DNA of 52,830 nt, taken from the NCBI GenBank assembly GCA_030740795.1, contig JASLWO010000014.1, forward strand, positions 1 to 52,830. The letters are read 5' to 3'. This DNA comes from Acidimicrobiales bacterium (GTDB lineage: Bacteria > Actinomycetota > Acidimicrobiia > Acidimicrobiales > UBA8592). Under the pieces are notes generated by a model that had not been told where the DNA came from, did not search any database, and was given only the letters and a program-made list of their open reading frames with translations. Numbering within the stretch: position 1 is the stretch's first letter; every line of letters begins with the position of its first letter. Below are positions 18,961 through 28,414 of the stretch, piece after piece. The translations under genes and the position numbers were made by a program.

Positions 18961-19629
18961 TCAAGTAGCGTTTGCTAAATTGACCAGAAGGTCACAAACA
19001 AGATCAGGGTCACTAAAGAATGGAGAATGGGCACAATCCCACTCAATGACAGAATCAGCTAAAGCAGACATCTCTCGTTGCCTATCTGGATGAATAGCGG
19101 AATCATTTTTACAAATAACGTAAGTGGTCTCTTTTTCTTTCCATGCTTCTCCAACCCCAGATGAGACAGAACCGATAGGGAAACTCCGTAATTTAGTAAT
19201 AGATTCCTCAGCTATTTCACGTGGCACATCTTCGTAGAAAGCAGGAATGATTGCATCTTTCTTCACAGTGGATCCTAAATTCTCGTCCACATTTATCTGT
19301 ATTTTAGATGGGTGAGGAGTTACCGTATCTCCAACCATAGTCTCACCTTGGTTTAAAAGAATTGCGCAAAGGTACACCAAATGGCTCACTTCGTTCTTTC
19401 CTTCAGCAGCTTTAGAAATGACCATTCCTCCATAACTATGTCCCAAAACAATTATTTGCCCGCCAATTGATTCAATCGCTTCTGAAACAGCTACAGAATC
19501 ATTCTCTAAACCAGTGAATGGAAGATCAATTGTGGCTACTTCAATCCCAGAAGATTCTAGGCGATTCACTACGAGGTCCCAGCACCATGAGCCATGCCAT
19601 GCTCCATGTACTAGCAAAACAGTTCTCAT
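18961..19629 (-). CDS. Alpha/beta hydrolase
   Basis: This is a small cytosolic alpha/beta hydrolase of the esterase/hydroxynitrile-lyase-like group. The oxyanion region is LVHGAWHGSWCW at the N-terminus, the nucleophile elbow is GHSYGG, and a C-terminal Asp (KNDSAIHPD) and His (CAHSPFFSDP) complete the triad. An upstream ATG at 19695 would add 22 residues without similarity. I prefer the ATG at 19629, because it gives the normal MRTVLLVHGAW start and has a TACTGT box exactly six bases upstream, the leaderless pattern seen elsewhere in the window. It is divergent from uvrA; the substrate is unknown. Confidence 0.85.
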   Translation of the reverse strand: MRTVLLVHGAWHGSWCWDLVVNRLESSGIEVATIDLPFTGLENDSVAVSEAIESIGGQIIVLGHSYGGMVISKAAEGKNEVSHLVYLCAILLNQGETMVGDTVTPHPSKIQINVDENLGSTVKKDAIIPAFYEDVPREIAEESITKLRSFPIGSVSSGVGEAWKEKETTYVICKNDSAIHPDRQREMSALADSVIEWDCAHSPFFSDPDLVCDLLVNLANAT

Positions 19630-19635
19630 GGTCAG

Positions 19636-19641
19636 ACAGTA
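19636..19641 (-). promoter_or_regulatory. Candidate -10 box of a leaderless alpha/beta hydrolase transcript
   Basis: TACTGT on the minus strand, six bases before the ATG at 19629; no ribosome binding site is present. It supports the shorter start. Confidence 0.45.
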
Positions 19642-19699
19642 CTTTATAAACAAACACAGGTAAATCTGCGACAATAATGTCCTTTGCACGTTCATTGAT

Positions 19700-19705
19700 T
19701 AGATT
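19700..19705 (+). promoter_or_regulatory. Candidate -10 box of a leaderless uvrA transcript
   Basis: TAGATT is six bases before the GTG start of uvrA and no Shine-Dalgarno sequence is visible. No clear LexA box was seen in the gap between uvrA and the divergent hydrolase. Confidence 0.45.
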
Positions 19706-19711
19706 GGCATT

Positions 19712-22591
19712 GTGTCAGCAAAATTAACGATCAAAGGCGCTCGAGAGCATAACCTTCAAGGAGTTGATATTGACTTGCCTAGAGACAAACTAATTGTCTT
19801 TACAGGCATATCAGGCTCAGGGAAATCCTCGCTTGCTTTTGACACAATCTATGCCGAAGGTCAAAGACGATACGTCGAATCTCTCTCAGCGTACGCTCGA
19901 CAATTCCTGGGACAGATGGATAAACCAGACGTGGATTTCATTGAAGGGTTATCTCCAGCAATATCAATCGATCAAAAAAGTGCCAGCCGTAATCCGCGCT
20001 CAACTGTGGGAACTATCACAGAAGTCTATGATTACCTCCGCCTTCTCTTCGCACGAATCGGGATACCCCACGACCCCGAAACAGGGGAAGAGCTAGTAAG
20101 GCAAACCCCGCAACAAATTGTTGACAGGGTTCTAACGACAAAGGAAGGGACGCGGTTCCAAGTCCTCGCTCCGGTTGTGCGAGGACGGAAAGGAACTTAC
20201 GACACACTCGTCACAGACCTAGCTAACCAAGGATTCGTCAGAGCATTAATCGATGGAGAATTAGTTGAATTGAATGATGTCGCTGGAGATAATGAAGATG
20301 GAACTCCAAAACTTCAGTTAGAACGTTATGAAATGCATGATATTTCAGTGATCGTTGACCGATTAATTATGCGTGAAGGCATTGAGCGCCGTTTAACTGA
20401 CTCAATAGAAGCAGCTCTGAAACTCGCTGAAGGAATAGTCCAAATCGAAATACAAAATGAAAAACCCAAAAACGAAAGCGACCTCCTTACATTCTCAGTT
20501 CATTTTAGCCGTCCCAGTGATGGTAAATCCTTCGAAGAACTTGAACCAAGAAATTTTTCTTTCAATTCACCCTATGGAGCATGCGTTTCATGCGACGGGT
20601 TGGGAACACGATTTGAAGTTGATCCTGAGCTAGTCATTCCCAACCCCAAACTATCCCTTCAAGAAGGCGCTATAGCTCCATGGTCAAGCGGTCGAAGTAA
20701 GTATTTTCAACTTCTTATCAGAGCAGTAGCAGAAGAGAGTTCTATTGCTATGGACACCTCATGGAATAAATTATCCGCTAAGTCAAAAAAACTGATCCTT
20801 AACGGAATCGGGAAAAAGCGAATCACTGTTAACTATACGAATAGGTATGGTCGGACTAGGAATTTTCAGGCGACATTTGAAGGTGTAATTCCGAATCTAC
20901 GACGCCGCCATTTAGAAGCTGACACGGATAAACAGAGAGAACAAATCGAAGGGTACATGCGTGAAATTCCTTGCCCAGATTGCAAAGGAGCACGACTTCG
21001 CCCTATGTCTCTCGCTGTCACCATAAATGATCTGGACATAGCGAGTATATGTAATATGAGTATCAAAAAAGCAGCTACGGCGCTGAAGGGAATTGAATTA
21101 AATGAACGTGAAAAGATTATTGCTACTCCTATTTTGAAAGAAATTAATTCAAGAATGGGATTTCTGCTTGACGTAGGGTTGGAGTATTTATCGCTGCATC
21201 GCGCTGCCAGCACATTATCGGGAGGGGAAGCTCAACGTATCCGTTTGGCATCACAAATAGGGTCGGGCCTAGTTGGTGTCCTGTATGTACTAGATGAGCC
21301 ATCAATTGGTTTACATCAACGAGATAACAAACGATTAATCGAAACCCTTGAGAGGCTACGCGAACTTGGAAATAGTGTGCTGGTCGTAGAGCATGATGAG
21401 GAAACGATTTGCGTAGCTGATCATGTAGTTGATATAGGTCCAGGAGCAGGGGAGCACGGAGGGAAGATAGTTCATTCAGGAACTGTTGCCCAGTTGAAAA
21501 AAAACAAAGAATCCTTAACTGGTCAATACTTATCTGGGAAGAAATCCATACCCGTCCCAGCGTTACGTCGACAAACCGGGGACCATTGGATAACCATTCA
21601 TGAGGCACGCGAGCATAATTTAAGAAATATAGATGTAGAAATCCCTATCGGCTGTTTCGTAACAGTAACTGGCGTATCTGGTTCAGGTAAGTCAACACTT
21701 GTTAACGACATCCTTTATAGGGCTCTGATGCAAGAAATATATAAATCAAAAGTTGCCCCCGGGCTACATACGTCAGTTCAGGGATTAGAAGAGCTTGACA
21801 AAGTAATTAATATTGACCAACAACCGATTGGTAGAACACCTCGGTCAAATCCGGCAACGTACACGGGAGTCTTTAATCACGTGCGAAAACTCTTTGCTCA
21901 AACACCGGAATCGAAAATACGGGGGTACTTACCGGGTCGTTTCTCATTTAATGTAAAAGGCGGGAGATGTGAAGCTTGTTCAGGTGATGGAACAATCAAA
22001 ATAGAAATGCATTTCCTGCCAGATGTTTACGTTCCATGTGAAATCTGTCAAGGGGCGAGATACAACAGAGACACGTTGGATATTCACTTCAAGGGAAAAA
22101 ATATTGCCGATGTTCTCAATCTATCTTGTGAGCAGGCCCTCAAGTTCTTTGAAAATCAACCGCCGATCGCACGCCACATGCAAACACTCGTTGATGTAGG
22201 TCTTGGATACATCAGGCTGGGTCAACCAGCACCAACTTTATCGGGCGGAGAAGCCCAAAGGGTGAAACTGGCAAGTGAACTTGCTAAACGATCAACTGGT
22301 CACACAATGTACATATTGGATGAACCGACGACCGGTTTGCACTTTGAAGACGTGAATAAATTACTCGCAGTTCTGAGCCGCTTAGTTGACCAAGGAAACA
22401 CAGTGGTCATAATTGAACACAACCTTGACGTTATTAAATCAGCTGATTGGATTATTGACCTTGGACCAGATGGTGGAGATGGCGGCGGGTCAATCGTTGT
22501 AGAAGGAACCCCAGAGTACGTAGCGAAAACAGACGAGAGCTACACCGGACAATTTCTTAAACCTATTCTGAAAGAGGCGGGTACGCTTTAA
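19712..22591 (+). CDS. uvrA: Excinuclease ABC subunit A
   Basis: UvrA is the damage-recognition ATPase of nucleotide excision repair. It has two ABC modules: Walker [15 protein letters not shown] near residue 30 and [15 protein letters not shown] near residue 651, each with an LSGGEAQR signature and a DEPS/DEPT Walker B. Zinc-finger cysteines are seen in [25 protein letters not shown] and CEICQGARY. The 959-residue length is normal. The GTG start at 19712 has no ribosome binding site but a TAGATT box six bases upstream. uvrC follows after 21 bases on the same strand. Confidence 0.96.
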   Translation: MSAKLTIKGAREHNLQGVDIDLPRDKLIVFTGISGSGKSSLAFDTIYAEGQRRYVESLSAYARQFLGQMDKPDVDFIEGLSPAISIDQKSASRNPRSTVGTITEVYDYLRLLFARIGIPHDPETGEELVRQTPQQIVDRVLTTKEGTRFQVLAPVVRGRKGTYDTLVTDLANQGFVRALIDGELVELNDVAGDNEDGTPKLQLERYEMHDISVIVDRLIMREGIERRLTDSIEAALKLAEGIVQIEIQNEKPKNESDLLTFSVHFSRPSDGKSFEELEPRNFSFNSPYGACVSCDGLGTRFEVDPELVIPNPKLSLQEGAIAPWSSGRSKYFQLLIRAVAEESSIAMDTSWNKLSAKSKKLILNGIGKKRITVNYTNRYGRTRNFQATFEGVIPNLRRRHLEADTDKQREQIEGYMREIPCPDCKGARLRPMSLAVTINDLDIASICNMSIKKAATALKGIELNEREKIIATPILKEINSRMGFLLDVGLEYLSLHRAASTLSGGEAQRIRLASQIGSGLVGVLYVLDEPSIGLHQRDNKRLIETLERLRELGNSVLVVEHDEETICVADHVVDIGPGAGEHGGKIVHSGTVAQLKKNKESLTGQYLSGKKSIPVPALRRQTGDHWITIHEAREHNLRNIDVEIPIGCFVTVTGVSGSGKSTLVNDILYRALMQEIYKSKVAPGLHTSVQGLEELDKVINIDQQPIGRTPRSNPATYTGVFNHVRKLFAQTPESKIRGYLPGRFSFNVKGGRCEACSGDGTIKIEMHFLPDVYVPCEICQGARYNRDTLDIHFKGKNIADVLNLSCEQALKFFENQPPIARHMQTLVDVGLGYIRLGQPAPTLSGGEAQRVKLASELAKRSTGHTMYILDEPTTGLHFEDVNKLLAVLSRLVDQGNTVVIIEHNLDVIKSADWIIDLGPDGGDGGGSIVVEGTPEYVAKTDESYTGQFLKPILKEAGTL

Positions 22592-22612
22592 AGAAGAATC
22601 TCACCTCAGGGA

Positions 22613-24508
22613 TTGAATACAGGGGAGAATGAGAGCGTGATTAGAAGACCTGAACCAGAATCCATTCCTAAGGCGCCTGGTTCATATCAATTTAAAGACA
22701 TAGATGGACGGATCATTTATGTTGGAAAGGCAAAATCTCTCCGCTCGCGAATTGGTTCATATTTTCAACCAATTGAGAAGCTGCCTATGAGGACACAACA
22801 ACTGGTTTCTCAAGCAGAGACACTTGAATGGATCCAAGTACGAAATGAAGTAGAAGCTCTGATCCTCGAACATAATTTAATACAGGAACATCACCCCAGA
22901 TTCAATGTTCGCCTCCGCGATGACAAAAGCTACCCTTTTTTGGCAGTGACCCTTTTAGATAAATGGCCACGAGCAATGTTGACCAGAGGGAAAATTAAAA
23001 AAGGCAACAGATACTTTGGTCCATATGTTGATGTCCGTGCGATCAGAGAAACATTGGACCTACTCCAAAGAACCTTTCCTTTAAGGACATGCTCAGCAAA
23101 CAAGTACAAACGGCATGAGAAACTAAGAAAACCTTGCCTCGATTTCCATATTGAAAAATGTTGCGGACCCTGCGTGAGTAAGGTAACTGAGGAACAATAT
23201 GAAGATCTAGTGAAAGATTTAATCAGATTTCTAGAAGGGCACACAGAAGAAGTTGTCGCTGAACTTGTTGAAGTGATGAATACGGCTTCAGCAGAACAAA
23301 ATTTTGAAAAAGCAGCGCGTGTTCGTGACAAATTATTCAATGTTCAAAAAGCTGCTGAGAAACAAACAATGGTTGGCACGCGATCGGAAGACTTTGACGT
23401 TGTCGCATTCAAAGATGACGAATTCGAAGCAGCAGCCCATGTTTTCTATGTCCGAAAAGGCAGAGTGATGGGTCAACGGTCATTTATTTTAGAAAAAGCT
23501 GAAGATTTGCCTCCAGAAATCTTGCAAGCACGAATACTTGAGAAGCTCTACATTGAGGAGAATCCTCTCGGCAATCCCAAAGCTCTTTACGTTCAAGAGA
23601 TTCCTGACAATAAGGACTTCTTTGAAGAGTGGCTCAGTGGCAAACGAGGCTCAAGAGTGCAAATTCTAATTCCCTACAGAGGTAACAAAAAATCTCTAAT
23701 GAAAACAGTTCAAATGAACGCAGCAGATGCCTTCAAAAGAAATCGTCTTAGAAGGCTCGGCGATCATAACAGTCGTTCCAAAGCATTAAATGATCTGCAG
23801 CAATATTTGGGTTTGCCTAAGCCGCCGCTCAGAATTGAATGCTACGACATGAGTCATATGCAAGGAACGAATTACGTTGGTTCTATGGTCGTCATGGAAG
23901 ACGCTGTCTTAAAGAAGAGAGACTACAGGAAATTCAAAATCAAATCTTTTGTAGGGAACGATGATTATGCTGCTATGGCTGAAGTTGTTCGACGGCGATT
24001 GAACAACCTCCTTCTAGCAGAACAAAAACCTTCTGCTGAGAGCAACAGTTTCGCATACCCACCCCACCTTCTTCTCGTTGACGGTGGGAAAGGGCAGTTG
24101 TCTGCAGCAGTAAAGATTCTAAAAGAATTGAATCTCGAGGATCGAATACCTGTTGCGGCGATAGCGAAAAAGTATGAAGAGGTTTACGTCCCGTGGAATC
24201 CGGACCCGATCAGGATCCCTCGAGATTCAGAAGCACTCTATTTGCTGCAAAGAATACGAGATGAAAGTCATAGATTCGCAGTGAATTATCACCGACAGTT
24301 ACGTAACAAACAAATGAAAAAATCAATCCTTGATGAAATCTCAGGGTTGGGTCCTGTCCGAAAACAAAAACTGGTTCAACATTTTGGATCCATTGAGAAA
24401 ATTCGAAAGGCGGAACTTGATGATTTCACTAAACTGACGTGGCTCCCGAAAAGCGTGGCTAAAGAAGTGTTTGAGAAATGTTCTGGGAAAATTAGTGATG
24501 GAACCTAA
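22613..24508 (+). CDS. uvrC: Excinuclease ABC subunit C
   Basis: UvrC makes the two incisions in nucleotide excision repair. The GIY-YIG domain (APGSYQF, IIYVGKAKSLRSR) occupies the N-terminal 100 residues. A CxxxC-type segment (CLDFHIEKCCGPC) follows, then a UVR motif near residue 235, an RNase H-like nuclease domain beginning at RIECYDMSH and containing LLVDGGKGQL, and C-terminal helix-hairpin-helix repeats (ISGLGPVRKQKLVQHFGS). The TTG at 22613 sits directly on AGGGA, which is too close for a good ribosome binding site. The GTG at 22637, behind GGGGAG, is an alternative that removes eight residues. Length and domains are normal. Confidence 0.95.
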   Translation: MNTGENESVIRRPEPESIPKAPGSYQFKDIDGRIIYVGKAKSLRSRIGSYFQPIEKLPMRTQQLVSQAETLEWIQVRNEVEALILEHNLIQEHHPRFNVRLRDDKSYPFLAVTLLDKWPRAMLTRGKIKKGNRYFGPYVDVRAIRETLDLLQRTFPLRTCSANKYKRHEKLRKPCLDFHIEKCCGPCVSKVTEEQYEDLVKDLIRFLEGHTEEVVAELVEVMNTASAEQNFEKAARVRDKLFNVQKAAEKQTMVGTRSEDFDVVAFKDDEFEAAAHVFYVRKGRVMGQRSFILEKAEDLPPEILQARILEKLYIEENPLGNPKALYVQEIPDNKDFFEEWLSGKRGSRVQILIPYRGNKKSLMKTVQMNAADAFKRNRLRRLGDHNSRSKALNDLQQYLGLPKPPLRIECYDMSHMQGTNYVGSMVVMEDAVLKKRDYRKFKIKSFVGNDDYAAMAEVVRRRLNNLLLAEQKPSAESNSFAYPPHLLLVDGGKGQLSAAVKILKELNLEDRIPVAAIAKKYEEVYVPWNPDPIRIPRDSEALYLLQRIRDESHRFAVNYHRQLRNKQMKKSILDEISGLGPVRKQKLVQHFGSIEKIRKAELDDFTKLTWLPKSVAKEVFEKCSGKISDGT

Positions 24509-24509
24509 A

Positions 24510-25244
24510 ATGAATTCTAAACAAGAGAATATATGGGATTTGAATAGCAAGTGGTGGTTTGAGAACGTAGAAAATGGGAATTTCCCTGAATATTCTGAAA
24601 TCATTGTTCCCCTCTCTTCAAAGTTGTTCCTTGAGCGAGAGAGAATTCTCGATGTGGGGACTGGGTCAGGGATTCTTGCTAGAAATATCGCTAACAACTC
24701 ACCGACGCATGTTATCGGCTTGGACTTATCCCTAGAGCAACTACTTAATGCAGTGGCTCAAGACCGAGATGGAATTTACATTCAATCAGATTCTTGTAAA
24801 TTACCATTTGGATCAAATACTTTCGATGGCGTTGTAGCGAGCATGGTTCTAGAACATGTTGAAAGTCTTCAAGATGCAGTTAGTGAGATCAGTCGCGTAC
24901 TCCAACCGAATGGTCTTTTCTTAACTATCCTCAACCATCCGATATTTCAATGTCCAGGGAGCGGACTAGTTGAAGATTATGAAGTAGGAATCAATAATCC
25001 TCAATGGGGAGTGGGTGATTACTTGACAGAAAGCAGCGGAATTGAAGAAATTTCAGAAGGCATTCGTATCCCCTTTGAACATCGAACGATAAGCACATAC
25101 ATCAACACTTTTGTCCAGCATGGATTTAGGATCAAAAGAGTACTCGAGCCGAAGATAATGGGTCGCGAGTCAGACATACTGGGTGGCAATATTCCACGTC
25201 TACTAGTGATCATCTCTGAAATGACCGCATTTGAGATAATCTAA
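24510..25244 (+). CDS. Class I SAM-dependent methyltransferase
   Basis: The SAM loop reads ILDVGTGSGILARNI near residues 44-58, with GLDLS on strand two and FDGVVASMVLEHV on strand four, a pattern shared with UbiE-like enzymes. The second half (HPIFQCPGSG, WGVGDYL, HRTISTYIN) matches the small-molecule methyltransferases that follow this fold; the substrate is unknown. The ATG at 24510 lies one base after the uvrC stop and has TGGA at good spacing. The ATG at 24498, inside the uvrC end, is an alternative. Tight packing with uvrC suggests cotranscription, though the functions seem unrelated. Confidence 0.82.
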   Translation: MNSKQENIWDLNSKWWFENVENGNFPEYSEIIVPLSSKLFLERERILDVGTGSGILARNIANNSPTHVIGLDLSLEQLLNAVAQDRDGIYIQSDSCKLPFGSNTFDGVVASMVLEHVESLQDAVSEISRVLQPNGLFLTILNHPIFQCPGSGLVEDYEVGINNPQWGVGDYLTESSGIEEISEGIRIPFEHRTISTYINTFVQHGFRIKRVLEPKIMGRESDILGGNIPRLLVIISEMTAFEII

Positions 25245-25268
25245 GATACCTCCGGCAAATGAATCGGT

Positions 25269-25274
25269 TAGCAT
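25269..25274 (+). promoter_or_regulatory. Candidate -10 box of a leaderless rapZ transcript
   Basis: TAGCAT lies five bases before the rapZ ATG and there is no ribosome binding site. Confidence 0.4.
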
Positions 25275-25279
25275 GAAGC

Positions 25280-26131
25280 ATGGCAGAATTTCTCATCATA
25301 GCTGGCTACTCTGGAGCCGGAAGATCCGAAGCTGCTAAGTCTTTGGATGATTTAGGGTGGTTTGTTATAGATAATTTGCCAAGCCAACTTATTCCCAAAG
25401 TAGCTGAATTGACAACGGCATCTGGCTCTCTTACCTCACATATTGCTTTGGTAGTGGGAACTGAGCATCCGAATGAAACCTTGACCCAAGTTCAAGCATT
25501 GCAAGAAAATAGCGACATAAATGTCAGAACGCTGTTTCTAATAGCGAATAAGTCAGCATTGATTCACCGCTATGAAGAAACACGCCGAAGACACCCCTAT
25601 GAACATTTGGGCAGTCTTTCAGACTCAATTTCAGCTGAAGGGGAATTGCTAAATGATTTACGCGGATCATCAGATGTTGAAATAGACACTAGCGACCTGA
25701 ATGTCCACGAACTCAATAAGCGACTTAGCGAAATCTTTGCAATCGAATCATCACCATCAGCTTTACAGACCAGAATAGTTTCATTTGGTTTTAAGTACGG
25801 AGTTCCAGTTGACGTAGACCTCGTATTTGATTGCCGTTTTCTTCCAAACCCACATTGGGAAGATGAACTTCGCGAAAGAACTGGAGAAGAGCATCAAGTT
25901 AAAGATTTCATACTTGAGAAAGAGATAGCACAGAAATTCATTAAGCAATTGGAGGAAATGCTTGAACTGCTGATGCCTGCGTATCAGCAAGAGGGGAAAA
26001 GCTATCTTAGTTTGGCAATTGGGTGCACTGGGGGGAAGCACAGGTCAGTGGTTATAGCGAGTGAAACGGAAAGAATACTTGCAAGCCTTGGATTCATTGC
26101 AAAGGTGACGCATAGAGATATTCGAAAATAA
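25280..26131 (+). CDS. rapZ: RNase adapter / nucleotide-binding protein RapZ (YvcJ)
   Basis: This P-loop ATP/GTP-binding protein belongs to the RapZ/YvcJ family. In E. coli RapZ delivers the small RNA GlmZ to RNase E; in Gram-positive bacteria the role is less clear. The Walker A motif GYSGAGRSEAA is at residues 9-19 and the conserved C-terminal motif GCTGGKHRSV is near residue 251. FVIDNLP and the VDLVFDCRFLPNPHW segment are also typical. The length of 283 is normal. In most actinobacteria uvrC-rapZ is followed by yvcK and whiA; here gap follows directly. Confidence 0.94.
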   Translation: MAEFLIIAGYSGAGRSEAAKSLDDLGWFVIDNLPSQLIPKVAELTTASGSLTSHIALVVGTEHPNETLTQVQALQENSDINVRTLFLIANKSALIHRYEETRRRHPYEHLGSLSDSISAEGELLNDLRGSSDVEIDTSDLNVHELNKRLSEIFAIESSPSALQTRIVSFGFKYGVPVDVDLVFDCRFLPNPHWEDELRERTGEEHQVKDFILEKEIAQKFIKQLEEMLELLMPAYQQEGKSYLSLAIGCTGGKHRSVVIASETERILASLGFIAKVTHRDIRK

Positions 26132-26215
26132 GGCAATAAGCTTGTTTGGTCACTACCTTTGCTGTTAGGAATCACTAGCATCACGGATACAACCGTGTTC
26201 CCTTAGGAGGGGTAT

Positions 26216-27238
26216 ATGACTATCCGAGTAGGTATTAATGGATTCGGCAGAATAGGGCGAAATTTCTTTCGAGCTGCGAAACTGTCCGGTGCGAAATTAG
26301 AATTTGTCGCCGTTAACGATCTGGGTTCTTTGGAAACATTGGCGCATCTACTAAAAAATGATTCCGTGCATGGAAAATTCGGCGGCTCTGTTAAAGCAAT
26401 CCGAGGAGGAATAAGCGTTGATGGGCAGAAACTAAAAGTACTCTCAGAACGCAACCCAGGTGACTTACCATGGGGCGACTTAGGTGTAGATGTGGTAATT
26501 GAATCTACAGGGATATTTGCTGACAAAGAAAAGGCCCAACCTCACATAAATGCGGGAGCGAAAAAAGTGATTATTTCAGCACCTGCATCATGTGACGCCA
26601 CATTCGTAATCGGAGTGAACGACGATGATTATGACCCAGCTAAACACCATGTGATCTCAAATGCTTCATGCACTACGAACTGCTTTGTTCCCATGATCAA
26701 AGTCCTTGATGACGCTTTTGGAGTTCAAGAAGGCCTAATGACAACCACACATGCTTACACAGGCGATCAAGCAATCGTTGATGGCCCCCACAAAGATCTA
26801 CGCCGCGCTAGAGCAGCTGCTGTAAATATTATCCCAACTAGCACTGGAGCTGCTCGGGCAACTGGTCTCGTTTTGAAAAAAATGCAAGGGAAACTTGATG
26901 GAATAGCGATGCGTGTCCCGATACCTGATGGCTCGGTAACTGATTTCACCGGATTAATGAAAAAAACCCCTTCGGTTGAAGCAGTTAACGAAGCTTTTAA
27001 GGAAGCTGCTAAGAAAGGTCCGATGAGAAATATATTAGATTACAGTGAAGATCCGCTAGTAAGCGCTGACATTGTCGGTTCCCCCGCTAGTTGCACACTT
27101 GATTCGGGTCTTACCATGACGCAAGGGAAACTTGTAAAGATTTGTGGCTGGTATGACAACGAATGGGGTTACTCAAATCGCCTTGTAGACCTTACGAAGA
27201 TTGTTGGCACACGAAAAACAAAGAAATCTCGCCGATAA
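26216..27238 (+). CDS. gap: Glyceraldehyde-3-phosphate dehydrogenase, type I
   Basis: This glycolytic enzyme oxidises glyceraldehyde-3-phosphate to 1,3-bisphosphoglycerate with NAD. The N-terminal NAD fold GINGFGRIGRNFFRA, the catalytic cysteine in SNASCTTNC near residue 155 and the S-loop with HAYTGDQAIVDGPH are all present. The C-terminus WYDNEWGYSNRLVDL is typical. A short basic tail (TRKTKKSRR) is unusual but minor. A strong ribosome binding site (AGGAGGGG) precedes the ATG. A small hairpin, CACGG-ATACAA-CCGTG (26173-26188), lies between the rapZ stop and this start. It leads the gap-pgk-tpiA-secG group. Confidence 0.96.
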   Translation: MTIRVGINGFGRIGRNFFRAAKLSGAKLEFVAVNDLGSLETLAHLLKNDSVHGKFGGSVKAIRGGISVDGQKLKVLSERNPGDLPWGDLGVDVVIESTGIFADKEKAQPHINAGAKKVIISAPASCDATFVIGVNDDDYDPAKHHVISNASCTTNCFVPMIKVLDDAFGVQEGLMTTTHAYTGDQAIVDGPHKDLRRARAAAVNIIPTSTGAARATGLVLKKMQGKLDGIAMRVPIPDGSVTDFTGLMKKTPSVEAVNEAFKEAAKKGPMRNILDYSEDPLVSADIVGSPASCTLDSGLTMTQGKLVKICGWYDNEWGYSNRLVDLTKIVGTRKTKKSRR

Positions 27239-27245
27239 TTGCCGA

Positions 27246-27251
27246 TAGTTT
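27246..27251 (+). promoter_or_regulatory. Candidate -10 box of a leaderless pgk transcript
   Basis: TAGTTT lies five bases before the GTG start of pgk, in the 18-base gap after gap. No ribosome binding site is visible. Confidence 0.35.
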
Positions 27252-27256
27252 AGACT

Positions 27257-28390
27257 GTGAATCACCTTCCAACACTTGAAGATCTCGGAGATCTGAAAGG
27301 AAAGAATGTCCTTGTGAGGGCGGATTTCAATGTTCCTCTTTCTGGAGGGGAAATCCGTGACGATCTTCGAATTAAAGAAGCGCTGCCAACGCTGAAATAC
27401 CTTGTCAAACATGGCGCTAACGTAACAGTCTGTTCGCATCTTGGAAGACCTAAAGGCACGGTTGATTCCAATTTCTCCATAGAACCAGTCAGGAAGCGGC
27501 TCTGGGAATTATTGCCAGAAGTCGGCCTTCTTGAGAATCTTCGATTTGATGCCGGTGAAGAAGCTAATGATCCTGATTTTGTTAAGAACCTTATTAGCGG
27601 TCAGGATTTATTCGTTAATGACGCATTTGGGGCATCACATCGAAGCCATGCTTCAATCGTAGGACCACCACAGTTTTTGCCATCTGCAGCAGGGAGGCTC
27701 CTTGCAAAAGAAGTTGATGTTCTTCTAGGAATTCGTGAAAAACCACGCCGCCCATTTGTAGCCCTTCTCGGAGGTTCTAAAGTTAGTGACAAGCTCGGTG
27801 TCATTGACGCGTTGCTAGAAGTTGTTGACAAACTCGTTATCGGCGGAGGAATGTGCTTTACCTTTCTCAAAGCACAAGGAAACCAGATAGGGTCATCACT
27901 CCTTGAAGAAAGCCAACTTCAGTTTTGTGAGAATCTTCTTGCATCTGGAGCCCCAATTCTTCTTCCGCATGATTTTACGACAATGGATAGTGATGGTCGG
28001 ATTGGAGATCTATCTGCCGGGGGAGTCGTTCGGCAAATGGGTAAGAATATTCCTGATGGTTGGATGGGTCTAGATATCGGTCCAGGATCTGCCGCAGCAT
28101 TCGGAGAGATCATTTCCAATGCAAAAACTGTTCTCTGGAATGGACCCATGGGAGTTTTCGAAGATGAGCGGTTTAGCGCAGGTACTCGACATATAGCTCA
28201 AACCATGGCTGAAAATAAGAGTTGTTTCACAGTCGTAGGAGGAGGAGACAGCGCAGCAGCAGCAAAAGAGTTCGGATTCGCAGAGAGAATGGATCATGTG
28301 TCAACAGGGGGTGGCGCAAGTTTAGAACTTATTGAAAAAGGCGACCTTCCAGGTATAGCCGCGCTAACTGAGAGCCGGCGATTAATCTGA
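27257..28390 (+). CDS. pgk: Phosphoglycerate kinase, short form
   Basis: Pgk transfers the acyl phosphate of 1,3-bisphosphoglycerate to ADP. The N-domain motif VLVRADFNVPL, the substrate motif SHLGRPKG, the hinge LGGSKVSDKLGVIDALL and the nucleotide motifs WNGPMGVFE and VVGGGDSAAA are intact. The protein has 377 residues, about 20 fewer than usual. The shortfall lies between VRKRLWELLPE and VGLLENLRF, where most enzymes have an extra strand and helix containing a VxFxxDxxG-like stretch. The frame is continuous, so this is a lineage deletion and not a frameshift. The start is GTG at 27257. Confidence 0.94.
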   Translation: MNHLPTLEDLGDLKGKNVLVRADFNVPLSGGEIRDDLRIKEALPTLKYLVKHGANVTVCSHLGRPKGTVDSNFSIEPVRKRLWELLPEVGLLENLRFDAGEEANDPDFVKNLISGQDLFVNDAFGASHRSHASIVGPPQFLPSAAGRLLAKEVDVLLGIREKPRRPFVALLGGSKVSDKLGVIDALLEVVDKLVIGGGMCFTFLKAQGNQIGSSLLEESQLQFCENLLASGAPILLPHDFTTMDSDGRIGDLSAGGVVRQMGKNIPDGWMGLDIGPGSAAAFGEIISNAKTVLWNGPMGVFEDERFSAGTRHIAQTMAENKSCFTVVGGGDSAAAAKEFGFAERMDHVSTGGGASLELIEKGDLPGIAALTESRRLI

Positions 28391-28414
28391 TAGCACTAAA
28401 TAGAAAGAAGACAA

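Noticed and set aside
19630-19695. 22-residue N-terminal extension of the alpha/beta hydrolase
   Set aside because: It lacks similarity to the family, overlaps the uvrA control region and has no ribosome binding site.
21144-21608. 154-codon minus-strand open frame inside uvrA
   Set aside because: It lies fully opposite a strongly conserved gene and has no recognisable domain or ribosome binding site; it is a shadow of uvrA codons.
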